Below, piece by piece: positions 8,149 to 15,082 of a stretch of DNA of 22,302 nucleotides. The translations under genes were made by a program, and so were the position numbers. This DNA comes from a virus, in IMG/VR virus record IMGVR_UViG_3300032288_001159, positions 1 to 22,302 of that record. One strand, given 5' to 3'. The number at the start of each line of letters is the position of its first letter. The first letter of the stretch is position 1. A model generated the notes under the pieces. The model was given only the letters and a program-made list of their open reading frames with translations. It ran no database searches and was not told where the DNA came from.

Positions 8149-8502
8149 CTAAAAAATACCAGAGTTAGAGTCTCCGTGCAAGTGTGTCTTTAAGCGGTGG
8201 CAGTTAGCACAAAGGGTACGTAGGTTGGCTGGATCATTGTTGAAGCGGTCCCCGTCCATATGGTCTACGTCAAGCTGAGAAGAATGTTTTGGAATAAAGC
8301 CACAATGTTCGCAACGGTCTTTCTTATAGACAGCGTAAGGGTAGACAGACTTCTGATAGTTTTTCTTAAAGACTGCAATACAACGCCACCTGCTATTTGG
8401 GGTGGCTGCTTTTTTGTTTCTATTTTTTATTCTTGTTGGGCCGCATATTGAACAGGTAGCGGTACGTTTTTCTTCGTCAATCTCCGCAAGCTTGTGATTC
8501 AT
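8149..8502 (-). CDS. HNH endonuclease
   Basis: A 117-aa protein. The C-terminal half has the HNH core: CEHCGF as the first zinc pair, LDVDHMDGDRFNNDPANLR with the catalytic DH and the Asn residue, and LCANCHRLKTH as the second zinc pair and final His. An extra CSICG pair lies near residues 17-21. Such enzymes nick or cut DNA. In phages they act as free-standing homing endonucleases or, when near terminase genes, in packaging. Here it is next to a zinc-ribbon gene and away from any visible terminase. The start has GGTGGATAAAG upstream and overlaps the preceding gene by 26 nt. It converges on the late operon. Confidence 0.9.
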   Translation of the reverse strand: MNHKLAEIDEEKRTATCSICGPTRIKNRNKKAATPNSRWRCIAVFKKNYQKSVYPYAVYKKDRCEHCGFIPKHSSQLDVDHMDGDRFNNDPANLRTLCANCHRLKTHLHGDSNSGIF

Positions 8503-8791
8503 CTTTATCCACCGGGCAAGGAACTGTTACTAGGTTGCCACAGTTAACGCAGGTACCATCAAGGAAATACCAGGTCAGTTCGTAATCTTCAAAGGATGCC
8601 ATTACAGAAAAGACCTGAGAGCCACAAGGACAGACGTGAATCGGTCCTAGTTCTCGCAGGTCGCTACCGAACTTGTCGGGTATCCTACGTTTGAATTTTC
8701 GCAGGGTTGGTAGACGGAAACGCACAGTAACGGTACGGCTACTACCGCGCCCCATCGAGGGGCGCCCGTACTGAAATTCGCTCACGCTCAT
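8477..8791 (-). CDS. Zinc-ribbon protein of unknown function
   Basis: I chose the internal ATG at 8791 (protein MSVSEFQYGRPSMG..., 104 aa) because TGGAGATTACAAT directly precedes it. A longer frame reaches 8917 but would run into the divergent gene. A basic segment (TVTVRFRLPTLRKFKRRIP) is followed by a four-cysteine zinc ribbon: HVCPCGSQVF ... DGTCVNCGNLVTV, with a final Cys near the end. The segment FEDYELTWYFLDGTC is well conserved in my memory of actinophage proteins next to HNH genes. It probably binds zinc and nucleic acid or a protein partner; function unknown. It is the first gene of a two-gene leftward unit with the HNH gene. Confidence 0.72.
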   Translation of the reverse strand: MSVSEFQYGRPSMGRGSSRTVTVRFRLPTLRKFKRRIPDKFGSDLRELGPIHVCPCGSQVFSVMASFEDYELTWYFLDGTCVNCGNLVTVPCPVDKDESQACGD

Positions 8792-8844
8792 ATTGTAATC
8801 TCCATCAACTTTCGGCCTAGTAATGAGCAATTCACGGCGTGTCG

Positions 8845-8853
8845 TGATAGACT
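8845..8853 (+). promoter_or_regulatory. Extended -10 promoter for the proteasome-like gene (leaderless)
   Basis: TGA-TAGACT (TGN plus TANNNT) is followed by exactly 6 nt (TCACAT) and the ATG at 8860, so the predicted TSS is the A of the start codon. No Shine-Dalgarno sequence is seen. The layout is the same as the two promoters at 4445-4468. Confidence 0.5.
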
Positions 8854-8859
8854 TCACAT

Positions 8860-9426
8860 ATGACCACTCTCGTTGGAATCTCTGGCAAAGACTTCGTGGT
8901 GATGTCAGCTGATTCACAAATTACCGAAGATAACTTACGCACTATTAGTTTACTCACGCCTAAAATTGTTGAAGTTAATGGATATCTATTAGGCATCACC
9001 GGTGATTCACGACCAGGTGATATCCTTGCGTACAACTGGAACCCACCTACGTACAATGGAGAAGATCCGATTCAATGGATGGGTAAGAAAATAACTCCAT
9101 CCATCATTCGTGCCTTTGAACAAAACGGTTACGACTGGGCTAAGCAAGCAGCAGAAGATGGCTTTGACTATCTAATCTCATTTGACGCTAACTTGTTTCA
9201 CATTGCCTGCGATATGAGCTTTATATCTAGCCAAGAAGGCAGGTATGGCATTGGCTCCGGTGGTCAGATAGCACTGGGTTATCTCTATGGCTTAGCACCA
9301 GGGGCAACCAAGACACTTGCTGCATCTAAGAGCGTGGCACGCAAGGCAATAGAGATTGCGTCGGTGCTTGACGTCAATACTGCACCGCCTGTACAGTTGG
9401 TAGTCCAGGAAAGGATATTTGAATAA
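8860..9426 (+). CDS. Proteasome beta-subunit-like Ntn-hydrolase (putative peptidase)
   Basis: A 188-aa protein resembling 20S proteasome beta subunits, HslV and Anbu. The first residues MTTLVGISGKDFVVMSADSQIT align with the family's nucleophile region. After Met removal, Thr at residue 2 would be the N-terminal nucleophile. Asp18 sits at the conserved Asp17 position and Lys35 (LTPKI) one position from the conserved Lys33. GIGSGGQIALGYLYGL at 131-145 matches the Gly-Ser-Gly active-site turn, and DVNTAPPVQLVV matches the C-terminal strand. No propeptide is needed because Thr follows Met directly. It opens the replication operon, with no ribosome binding site but a -10 element 6 nt upstream. It is the only subunit gene visible, with no ATPase partner, so it may form a homo-oligomer or poison the host proteasome; the last two points are inference. 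Confidence 0.82.
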   Translation: MTTLVGISGKDFVVMSADSQITEDNLRTISLLTPKIVEVNGYLLGITGDSRPGDILAYNWNPPTYNGEDPIQWMGKKITPSIIRAFEQNGYDWAKQAAEDGFDYLISFDANLFHIACDMSFISSQEGRYGIGSGGQIALGYLYGLAPGATKTLAASKSVARKAIEIASVLDVNTAPPVQLVVQERIFE

Positions 9427-9608
9427 TGGAAACTACTACGGAACGTTGGATTACTTTAGAAGAAGCAGCTAAGCACTTATCTATTAGCAAGGCTTATTTA
9501 TATCAGAAAGGTAAAGAGGTAGGTATACCAAGAGTTAAACTTGGTAAAACATATCGTTATAAAGTTTCTGAATTAGATGCTTGGCTATTAAGTATGAGCA
9601 ACCAATAG
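9426..9608 (+). CDS. Excisionase-family helix-turn-helix DNA-binding protein
   Basis: A 60-aa protein made of one winged helix-turn-helix: WITLEEAAKHLSISKAYLYQ is the classic HTH_17/MerR-like start, followed by RVKLGKTYRYKVSELDAWL, the wing and C-terminal helix. Such proteins act as excisionases or small transcription factors. No integrase lies in the window, so the excisionase function cannot be concluded. The start overlaps the previous stop (TAATG). Confidence 0.85.
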   Translation: METTTERWITLEEAAKHLSISKAYLYQKGKEVGIPRVKLGKTYRYKVSELDAWLLSMSNQ

Positions 9609-9784
9609 TGGAAAAGACATTAAATTATGCACTTAACGAAGCGCTTGAAACAGGCTATCGTGCTGGTCGCCTTGGTAACAGTTTTGATGAAGTTGGATTA
9701 CGTGAAAGAATTGCTCAAGAAATTGAAGTGATGCTGGGTTGTCCAGATGCAGCAGCTTTAGTGAGAGGAACTTCCCTTGACTGA
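9608..9784 (+). CDS. Small protein of unknown function
   Basis: GTG at 9608 overlaps the stop of the HTH gene (TAGTG) and gives 58 residues. A TTG at 9581 in frame would give 67. Predicted helical: LNYALNEALETGYRAGRLG and VGLRERIAQEIEVMLG, ending CPDAAALVRGTSLD. I recognise no domain. A GAGAGGAAC ribosome binding site for the next gene lies inside its 3' end, and the last 8 nt overlap that gene. It is probably real because of the tight packing on both sides. Confidence 0.6.
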   Translation: MEKTLNYALNEALETGYRAGRLGNSFDEVGLRERIAQEIEVMLGCPDAAALVRGTSLD

Positions 9785-10733
9785 TCCTAAAGAATTATTA
9801 CTAGGTGTGCTGCGTGATAAGGATGCAAAGCGTTCACGTTCAGTACAAACACAAGTAGGTCCATCTGAGATAGGTGGCTGCGCTCGTAAAGTTTGGTACA
9901 GATTAAACAGTCAACCTGTTACTAACGATAACGAATTAAAATTAGCAGCCATTATGGGTACTGCTATTCACGGTGCTATTGAAGAAGCCATCACTGAGTT
10001 GGATCCAAAGGGTGAGAAGTATTGGGTTGAAACTGAAGTTGAGTATGGCGATATGAAAGCACACATAGATTTATTTATACCGGAAACTGGTGCAGTTGTT
10101 GATTGGAAAACTAGCAAAGTAAAGAACCTTTCTTACTTTCCATCAACGCAACAGCGTTGGCAAGTACAACTCTATGGTTATCTATTAGAGAAGTCAGGCA
10201 AAGCTAAAGTCAATACAGTTAACCTTGTTGCTATTGCTAGAGATGGCGATGAACGTGATGTCAAAGTTCACTCAGAACCATATGATGAGGCTATTGCAAT
10301 ACAAGCGCTTGGCTGGTTAGCACTTGTTAAAGAAGCAAAAGAACCACCAGCTCCTGAGAAAGATGAGAACTATTGCAAGTTCTATTGCAAGTACTACGAC
10401 TCATCAGGTGAGATGGGATGCGTTGGTCTAAAAAAAGGACGTACAGAAGTCAGTGAAGTAATTATTCCTGATCCTGATGTTGACAAGAATGCAGTGTTGT
10501 ACTTACAGTACGACGCTCAAATCAAAGAGCTAGAGAAGAAAAAGGATTCCCTTAAAGCATCATTTGAGGGAGTACTTGGTACCACATTAAGTGGTGCTGA
10601 GATTAGTTGGACAACTGTGGCAGGCAGAACTACAGTTGATAGTAACGAAGTCGAGAAGTTACTTGGCTTTGTTCCTAAGTTAGTAGGCGCTGAAAGTCAG
10701 CGACTATCCATTAAATTAAACGGAGGAAAGTAA
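9777..10733 (+). CDS. Cas4-like RecB-family exonuclease with 4Fe-4S cysteines
   Basis: A 318-aa PD-(D/E)XK nuclease. GPSEIGGCARKVWYRL has the first cluster cysteine (Cys35). GTAIHG provides His65. HIDLF (Asp98) and VVDWKTSK (Asp109, Lys111) form the metal-binding core, and QRWQVQLYGY is the conserved QhxxY motif. Cys200, Cys204 and Cys215 complete the four-cysteine set typical of Cas4/AddB-type Fe-S nucleases. The family degrades ssDNA ends; in phages it supports recombination and DNA processing. The last ~90 residues (YLQYDAQIKELEKKKDSLKASF) form a coiled coil not found in core Cas4. No cas1 or CRISPR repeats are nearby. It starts at TTG with GAGAGGAAC at good spacing and overlaps the neighbouring gene by 8 nt. 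Confidence 0.88.
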   Translation: MTDPKELLLGVLRDKDAKRSRSVQTQVGPSEIGGCARKVWYRLNSQPVTNDNELKLAAIMGTAIHGAIEEAITELDPKGEKYWVETEVEYGDMKAHIDLFIPETGAVVDWKTSKVKNLSYFPSTQQRWQVQLYGYLLEKSGKAKVNTVNLVAIARDGDERDVKVHSEPYDEAIAIQALGWLALVKEAKEPPAPEKDENYCKFYCKYYDSSGEMGCVGLKKGRTEVSEVIIPDPDVDKNAVLYLQYDAQIKELEKKKDSLKASFEGVLGTTLSGAEISWTTVAGRTTVDSNEVEKLLGFVPKLVGAESQRLSIKLNGGK

Positions 10734-11098
10734 TGGCTGCACCGAGTGACACAAAGTTCCAAGTCAACTATAAGTTGAATGACGGAACATTAATTAACCT
10801 ATACGCATCAGAAATTAAAGAATTGGAAACAGGACTCAATGATCTATCAGTGGTTGCTGCTCTCATTAAATCAACTTCAGCTGAACTTAGCGGAGGTTCT
10901 TCTAGTACTCCTACAGTGGCTTCTGTAGCCCAACAATTTAACGCTGCACCAGTAACAGATGCAGGTGCTGCACCGGTTTGTAAACACGGTCCTATGACCT
11001 ACAAGACTGGTACTTCAACTAAGGGACCTTGGCGTGCGTGGATGTGTCCATCACCAAAGGGTGCAGTAGACAAGTGCGAGACTTCCTGGATTAGATAA
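10733..11098 (+). CDS. Zinc-finger protein, possible ssDNA-binding partner of the nuclease
   Basis: A 121-aa protein in three parts: an N-terminal beta/alpha segment (FQVNYKLNDGTLINLYASEIKELETGLNDL), a low-complexity Ser/Ala/Pro linker (residues 55-80) and a C-terminal zinc-binding module CKHGPMTYKTGTSTKGPWRAW-MCPSPKGAVDKCETSWI. The pattern CxHG...MxYK..G...G..W..W.CP is common in actinophage proteins placed beside the Cas4-like exonuclease. A role in DNA binding or as accessory subunit of the nuclease is inferred from this gene pairing. GGAGGAAAGTA precedes the ATG and the start overlaps the previous stop (TAATG). Confidence 0.72.
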   Translation: MAAPSDTKFQVNYKLNDGTLINLYASEIKELETGLNDLSVVAALIKSTSAELSGGSSSTPTVASVAQQFNAAPVTDAGAAPVCKHGPMTYKTGTSTKGPWRAWMCPSPKGAVDKCETSWIR

Positions 11099-11101
11099 AC
11101 G

Positions 11102-11368
11102 ATGCGGGAGCCACATCAGTTTGAAGCTCCCGCGTGTGCTGAGGTTGGTGGGGATTTTTGGTTTCCTGAAAAGGGTAAAGATGCCATCGGACAAGTTCAA
11201 ATCAATACTGCAAAATCAATTTGCAAAGGTTGTCCACATCAATCTGAATGTGCTGAGTGGGGCATCATTAATGAAGCTCACGGCATTTGGGGCGGTCTTG
11301 TAAGTAGAGAACGTTCAAAGATTCGTAGGCGTAGAGGAATTACATTAAAGGAGAGCGACGTTGCTTGA
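11102..11368 (+). CDS. WhiB-family Fe-S transcriptional regulator
   Basis: An 88-aa WhiB-like protein: Cys12, then CKGCPHQSEC (Cys41, Cys44, Cys50) as the four [4Fe-4S] ligands, GIWGGL at 61-66 as the sigma-contacting turn, and a basic C-terminus RERSKIRRRRG for DNA contact. The family occurs only in Actinobacteria and their phages and binds domain 4 of the primary sigma factor. The mycobacteriophage TM4 homologue inhibits host WhiB2, blocks septation and gives superinfection exclusion; a similar takeover role is likely here. This is the best single host marker in the window. The start is 4 nt after the preceding stop, and the end overlaps the ATPase gene by 8 nt. Confidence 0.95.
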   Translation: MREPHQFEAPACAEVGGDFWFPEKGKDAIGQVQINTAKSICKGCPHQSECAEWGIINEAHGIWGGLVSRERSKIRRRRGITLKESDVA

Positions 11369-12263
11369 TCTATCTCGTGCGTGGGGTGGTGTGCTTACTA
11401 AAGCAACACCGCTACCTGACGTATGGGATGCGTTAAAGAAAAAGCAGATTAACTTCCGGCGTGGACAAGTATGTATGGTTGCTGCTGCACCTAATGCTGG
11501 TAAGAGTATGTTTGCTCTTATCTATGCAATGAAGGCACAGGTTCCAACACTATTCTTCTCAGCCGATACAGATACCACAACCGTAATGATGCGTGCTGCA
11601 GCGCACGCTTCTGGTCATAGTCAGTTATTAGTTGAGGCTAACCTGTCTAATGACAAGAATTATTACAATAAGTACTTCGACAAACTCAATCATATTAAGT
11701 GGGTCTTTGACTCTTCACCTTCTTTGGATGATATCGAACTTGAGATTCGAGCATATGTTGAGTTGTTCGGAGTAGCACCAGAACTAATTGTGATAGATAA
11801 CCTGATGAACGTAGCAGCTGAGACTGATAATGAGTGGGCAGGACTACGTGCAATTATGATGGAACTACACGATATGGCACGTAAGACTGAGGCTTGTGTA
11901 CTGGTACTGCATCACGTATCAGAACAGAGTGAGTATGGATCTCCAACAACTCCACCTGCTCGTCGTGCTATTCACGGTAAAGTCAGTCAGTTACCTTCTC
12001 TTATCATTACTTTGGGTTACGACCCAATGCTAGGTGAACTCAAGATTGCACCGGTAAAGAATCGGTTTGGTCCACACGCAGCAGATGGTAAGGATTGGGC
12101 TACGCTCTTTGTGAACTATGGAGCGTGTCAAATATCAGACCAAAATGTTTATGGTCAGATGCTTGCAAGAGATGCTAGAGCAGGCATTATAAATGCAAAT
12201 TATTTACCAGAAGAACAGGATGAATATGGTAACGAACTTAGTAATTATCCCTTCGCGGGGTAG
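11361..12263 (+). CDS. RecA/DnaB-like ATPase (replicative helicase or DNA repair ATPase)
   Basis: A 300-aa P-loop ATPase. Residues 41-49 (AAAPNAGKS) are the Walker A motif. ELIVIDNLMNV at 141-151 gives Walker B with Asp146. CVLVLHHVSEQ at 179-189 resembles the sensor strand of DnaB/RadA/KaiC-like proteins, and ISSADTDTTTVM-type residues after strand 2 match the RecA core. There is no DnaB N-terminal domain, so this is the bare ATPase core, like the short helicases of many actinophages. The split primase lies downstream, so it may supply helicase activity for replication. TTG start with AAAGGAGAGCGACG upstream. The 3' end overlaps the glycosyltransferase start. Confidence 0.82.
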   Translation: MLDLSRAWGGVLTKATPLPDVWDALKKKQINFRRGQVCMVAAAPNAGKSMFALIYAMKAQVPTLFFSADTDTTTVMMRAAAHASGHSQLLVEANLSNDKNYYNKYFDKLNHIKWVFDSSPSLDDIELEIRAYVELFGVAPELIVIDNLMNVAAETDNEWAGLRAIMMELHDMARKTEACVLVLHHVSEQSEYGSPTTPPARRAIHGKVSQLPSLIITLGYDPMLGELKIAPVKNRFGPHAADGKDWATLFVNYGACQISDQNVYGQMLARDARAGIINANYLPEEQDEYGNELSNYPFAG

Positions 12264-12891
12264 GCCAGATAACATTGCTCGTACTGTTGAGCAACTACAA
12301 CTGCATAGCAAGATATCTGATATTTGCGTTGCTATTGACGATGATGAAGCAGACCTGTACCCACGCATAGACAACGTTATCTATGAGGTAAACCCACGTC
12401 TGCGTATGAATGGCACCTTGAACCTAGTAGCCAACAAGTATGTAGATGATTACAAAACTATTTACTTTATGGGAGATGACCACGTAGTACGTACAGAAGG
12501 TTGGGATGAGAAGCTCTACGCTCCTATCAAGGCACGTGGTTTTGGCTTGTCATATGGTGATGATCTATTCCAGCGTGAAGCGTTGGCAACAGCAGTAATG
12601 ATGAGTACTAATATCATTAAGCCATTAGGTTTTATGGCACCACCTAAGTTGATTCATCTTTATATGGATAATTTTTGGATGACAGTAGGTCACGCATTAG
12701 ATGCGTTGAACTATGTACCAGAGGCAATCATTGAACATATGCACTACCTCAATGGTAAGGCTACACAAGATGAGGGCTATGCAGATGTCAATTCATCTGA
12801 GGTGTACACACACGACAAGATAGTCTTTGATGAATACGCTGCTAATCAATTAAAGGATGATGTGTTGAAGGTTGCTGCATCCCTACTATGA
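12226..12891 (+). CDS. Glycosyltransferase-like protein (GT-A type, first of sugar cassette)
   Basis: I chose ATG 12226, giving 221 aa, since the sequence then opens directly with MVTNLVIIPSRGRPDNIART, the beta-strand and 'SRGRP' loop seen at the start of phage GT-A glycosyltransferases; AGGA lies 5 nt upstream. ATG 12220 and 12193 are possible. CVAIDDDEADLY (38-40 Asp triplet) provides a DXD-like metal site, and YFMGDDHVVRTEGWDEKL at 80-96 is a second acidic motif with the typical 'GDDH' of this group. HMHYLNGKATQDEGY resembles acceptor-site sequence. It probably transfers sugar from an NDP-sugar, either to virion proteins or to DNA. It forms a cassette with the next two genes. Confidence 0.75.
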   Translation: MVTNLVIIPSRGRPDNIARTVEQLQLHSKISDICVAIDDDEADLYPRIDNVIYEVNPRLRMNGTLNLVANKYVDDYKTIYFMGDDHVVRTEGWDEKLYAPIKARGFGLSYGDDLFQREALATAVMMSTNIIKPLGFMAPPKLIHLYMDNFWMTVGHALDALNYVPEAIIEHMHYLNGKATQDEGYADVNSSEVYTHDKIVFDEYAANQLKDDVLKVAASLL

Positions 12892-13631
12892 AACAAGTAA
12901 TCTCGTACTCACTTTATGGTAAAGACCTGCGCTTTATGGTTGGTGCTATTAAGAACGCACAACTGGCGCAGATGTTCTTTCCTGACTTTACTGTGCGCTA
13001 CTACGTAGGCGCATCAGTTCCTACGTGGGTACGGTCAACGCTATGGTTATTTGATAACGTAGAAATGGTAGATGTTGACCTACCTGAGAACTCACTGTCT
13101 CGTATGTGGAGATTTCAGGCTATCTGTGACCCAACAGTAGATGTTGTGCTTAGTAGGGATTGCGATGCTCGACTATCACTACGTGAAGCTGAAGCCCACC
13201 AAGAGTTCTTAGACTCAGGCTTTGGCTTTCACATTATTAGAGATCATCCGACTGGTCACGGCTATCTTATCTCTGCTGGTATGTTTGCTTGTCGTACTAA
13301 GTACCTGCATTTCTTTCAGAAGATATGGGATGAAACACCACTGCGTGATGCCTATATGCAAGATCAAGAATTTATGGCTAATCAGATATACCCACACGTG
13401 GCAGCTAACTGTTTTATCCACGATGAGTATTACAACTATATGCCTACGCCACCATCTATTAAAACTATAATTAAACGTAAAAGAATTAACACGCTTTGCC
13501 ATATAGGAGCAGCACTGGATGAGAATGATGTCTTTGTCTATCGTCAAGACCAAGAGATGTCATTAGAATTATCAGGTCACGTCAAGTACATCTACGATTG
13601 GGGTAAAGATGAAGATACTAATAACAGGTAG
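12888..13631 (+). CDS. Glycosyltransferase-like protein (second of sugar cassette)
   Basis: A 247-aa protein. ISYSLYGKDLRFMVGAIKNA starts the fold; FTVRYYVGASVPTWV and VEMVDVDLPENSLSRMWRF follow; VVLSRDCDARLSLREAEAH at 87-105 carries the DxD motif (Asp91, Asp93). HIIRDHPTGHGYLISAGMFACR and DQEFMANQIYP are characteristic of a family of nucleotide-sugar transferases found in large and aquatic viruses and in LPS loci. The ATG overlaps the previous stop as ATGA and lacks its own Shine-Dalgarno, so translation is probably coupled. The end overlaps the epimerase by 23 nt. The acceptor is unknown. Confidence 0.75.
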   Translation: MKQVISYSLYGKDLRFMVGAIKNAQLAQMFFPDFTVRYYVGASVPTWVRSTLWLFDNVEMVDVDLPENSLSRMWRFQAICDPTVDVVLSRDCDARLSLREAEAHQEFLDSGFGFHIIRDHPTGHGYLISAGMFACRTKYLHFFQKIWDETPLRDAYMQDQEFMANQIYPHVAANCFIHDEYYNYMPTPPSIKTIIKRKRINTLCHIGAALDENDVFVYRQDQEMSLELSGHVKYIYDWGKDEDTNNR

Positions 13632-14466
13632 TGAAGGGTTTGTAGGTAAATACTTTAAGCGGAAGTTACAAGATCACGACCTGACCTGTATTGATATTAA
13701 GAAAGGTGTTGACTGCCGTGCATTCTTTAAGGTAGTAGATACCCAGTATGATCTTGTCATTCACTTAGCTGCCATTGTCGGTGGACGTGAGTCCATTGAG
13801 GGCAGACCATTAGCAGTTGCAGATAACTTATCTATTGACTCTGAGTTCTTTCAATGGTGCCTCAAGACACAACCACACAAGGTAGTTTACTTCTCATCTA
13901 GTGCGGCCTATCCAATAAATTTTCAAGTATGGCCAGAGACTCGATTAAAAGAATCAGATATTGACAATGGATTTGTTGGTACACCTGATATGACATATGG
14001 TTGGAGTAAGTTAACGGGTGAATATCTTGCCCAATTTGTGGAGAATGTCCACATTTTTAGACCTTTTTCTGGGTATGCGTGGGACCAAGACAGCACATAT
14101 CCGTTTCCAATGTATGTCACACGTGCGCTGCATAAGAAGCAAGAGTTTGAAGTGTGGGGTCCAGGCACACAGACTCGTGACTTTATCCATATGACTGACG
14201 TAGTCAATGCGGTGATGGTTGCAGTAGAAGAAAACGTACAAGGTCCTACTAACTTAGGTTGGGGTAGATCCACTTCGTTCCTAGAGCTGGCAAAGATGTC
14301 AATGGATGAAGTTGGATACCAACAAACTATTGTTACTCGACCTGATAAGCCAGTTGGATGTATGCACCGGGTATCTAATAACACTAAACTGCTATCATTC
14401 TACACTCCAAAGATTACACTTGAACAAGGAATAGCAGAGGCGGTGACTGTAATTGGGCAGTACTGA
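13609..14466 (+). CDS. NAD-dependent sugar-nucleotide epimerase/dehydratase (extended SDR)
   Basis: A 285-aa protein with the dinucleotide loop MKILITGSEGFVG (GxxGxxG at 7-13), VIHLAAIVGG, VVYFSSSAAYP with the catalytic Ser region (about 96-98), and YGWSK at 130-134 giving the Tyr and Lys catalytic pair. TRDFIHMTDVVNAV is the conserved 'RDFIHV.D' motif of GDP-mannose/UDP-glucose epimerases and dehydratases. It probably converts an NDP-sugar for the two upstream glycosyltransferases. GGGGTAAAG precedes the ATG. Its length is near that of small members of this family. The exact sugar cannot be told. Confidence 0.9.
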   Translation: MKILITGSEGFVGKYFKRKLQDHDLTCIDIKKGVDCRAFFKVVDTQYDLVIHLAAIVGGRESIEGRPLAVADNLSIDSEFFQWCLKTQPHKVVYFSSSAAYPINFQVWPETRLKESDIDNGFVGTPDMTYGWSKLTGEYLAQFVENVHIFRPFSGYAWDQDSTYPFPMYVTRALHKKQEFEVWGPGTQTRDFIHMTDVVNAVMVAVEENVQGPTNLGWGRSTSFLELAKMSMDEVGYQQTIVTRPDKPVGCMHRVSNNTKLLSFYTPKITLEQGIAEAVTVIGQY

Positions 14467-14611
14467 AATACAATACGTAAAGAATCAAGTTAACGCACTG
14501 CGTGAAGAGATGAAGAATTTACTGCTTGCGTTACTAGAGTCCGGTCTAATTGAGATTAAAGAAGAAGATGGCAAGCAGGTTTACAAGATTAACAAGGTAA
14601 AGAATGGCTAA
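14453..14611 (+). CDS. Small helical protein of unknown function
   Basis: A TTG start at 14453 gives 52 residues: GSTEIQYVKNQVNALREEMK, a leucine-rich helix NLLLALLESGLIEI, then KEEDGKQVYKINKVKNG. It has coiled-coil or winged-helix flavour and no recognised domain. It bridges an otherwise empty gap of 137 nt between the epimerase and the resolvase, overlaps the first by 14 nt and the second by 8 nt, and its tail contains the AAGGTAAAG site for the resolvase start. An internal ATG at about 14510 is an alternative start. The packing makes it likely real. Confidence 0.55.
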   Translation: MGSTEIQYVKNQVNALREEMKNLLLALLESGLIEIKEEDGKQVYKINKVKNG

Positions 14612-14954
14612 CAAGAATGGTCGTAAAGGTTCTCAGTTTGAGACAGATGTAATGAAATGGCTCCGTAAAATGGGAGTTATGGCAGAACGTTTGACTAAGG
14701 CTGGGGCAAAAGATGAAGGGGATATGGTTGTTATCATATCTGGGGAAACCTTTATCTTAGAACTCAAGAACAGGGCAACGTTATCTTTGCCTGAGTTCTG
14801 GAGGGAAGCTGAGGTTGAGGCGCTTAACTACGCTAAGGCACGTGGTATCGGGGAAGTACCACTGCACTATGTAATAGTTAAGCGTCGCAACTCCGGCATA
14901 GAAAACGCTTGGGTAATCCAAGATCTTAAACAATGGTTAAAGGAGAAACAATGA
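14604..14954 (+). CDS. Holliday-junction-resolvase-like nuclease (PD-(D/E)XK)
   Basis: A 116-aa protein with the archaeal Hjc-like arrangement: KGSQFETDVMKWL (Glu13), AERLTKAGAKDEGDMVV (Asp40), FILELKNR (Glu53, Lys55) and a following helix LPEFWREAEVEALNYAK. These four residues form the metal-dependent active site. Phage members cut branched DNA before packaging or during recombination. ATG at 14604 with AAGGTAAAGA upstream; the stop overlaps the next ATG (ATGA). Confidence 0.85.
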   Translation: MANKNGRKGSQFETDVMKWLRKMGVMAERLTKAGAKDEGDMVVIISGETFILELKNRATLSLPEFWREAEVEALNYAKARGIGEVPLHYVIVKRRNSGIENAWVIQDLKQWLKEKQ

Positions 14955-15082
14955 CACCAACACCTGAAGGATTTATTAACACGTCTGAAATATGGCAACC
15001 AGAAGTAGAAGAAGAAAAAGTACCTTGGGAAGAAGTTAAAAAAGATTTGGAGATTGAAATTGATTTGCCAGAACTGTCGTAA
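14951..15082 (+). CDS. Short acidic protein of unknown function
   Basis: ATG at 14951 with an excellent AAAGGAGAAACA site, overlapping the previous stop as ATGA. It encodes 43 residues: TPTPEGFINTSEIWQPEVEE, then EKVPWEEVKKDLEIEIDLPE and a short end. It is strongly acidic with no cysteine and no recognised domain. The strong start signal and overlap argue that it is translated. Its 3' end overlaps the start of the next zinc protein by 23 nt. Confidence 0.62.
   Translation: MTPTPEGFINTSEIWQPEVEEEKVPWEEVKKDLEIEIDLPELS

Noticed and set aside
9777-10733. Cas4-like gene as a sign of a CRISPR system
   Set aside because: No cas1, cas2 or direct-repeat/spacer array was seen. The gene context is that of a phage recombination operon.
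13215-13553. A 112-codon minus-strand frame inside the second glycosyltransferase gene
   Set aside because: The plus frame has the DxD motif and family-like segments; the minus frame is low complexity and lacks a start signal.
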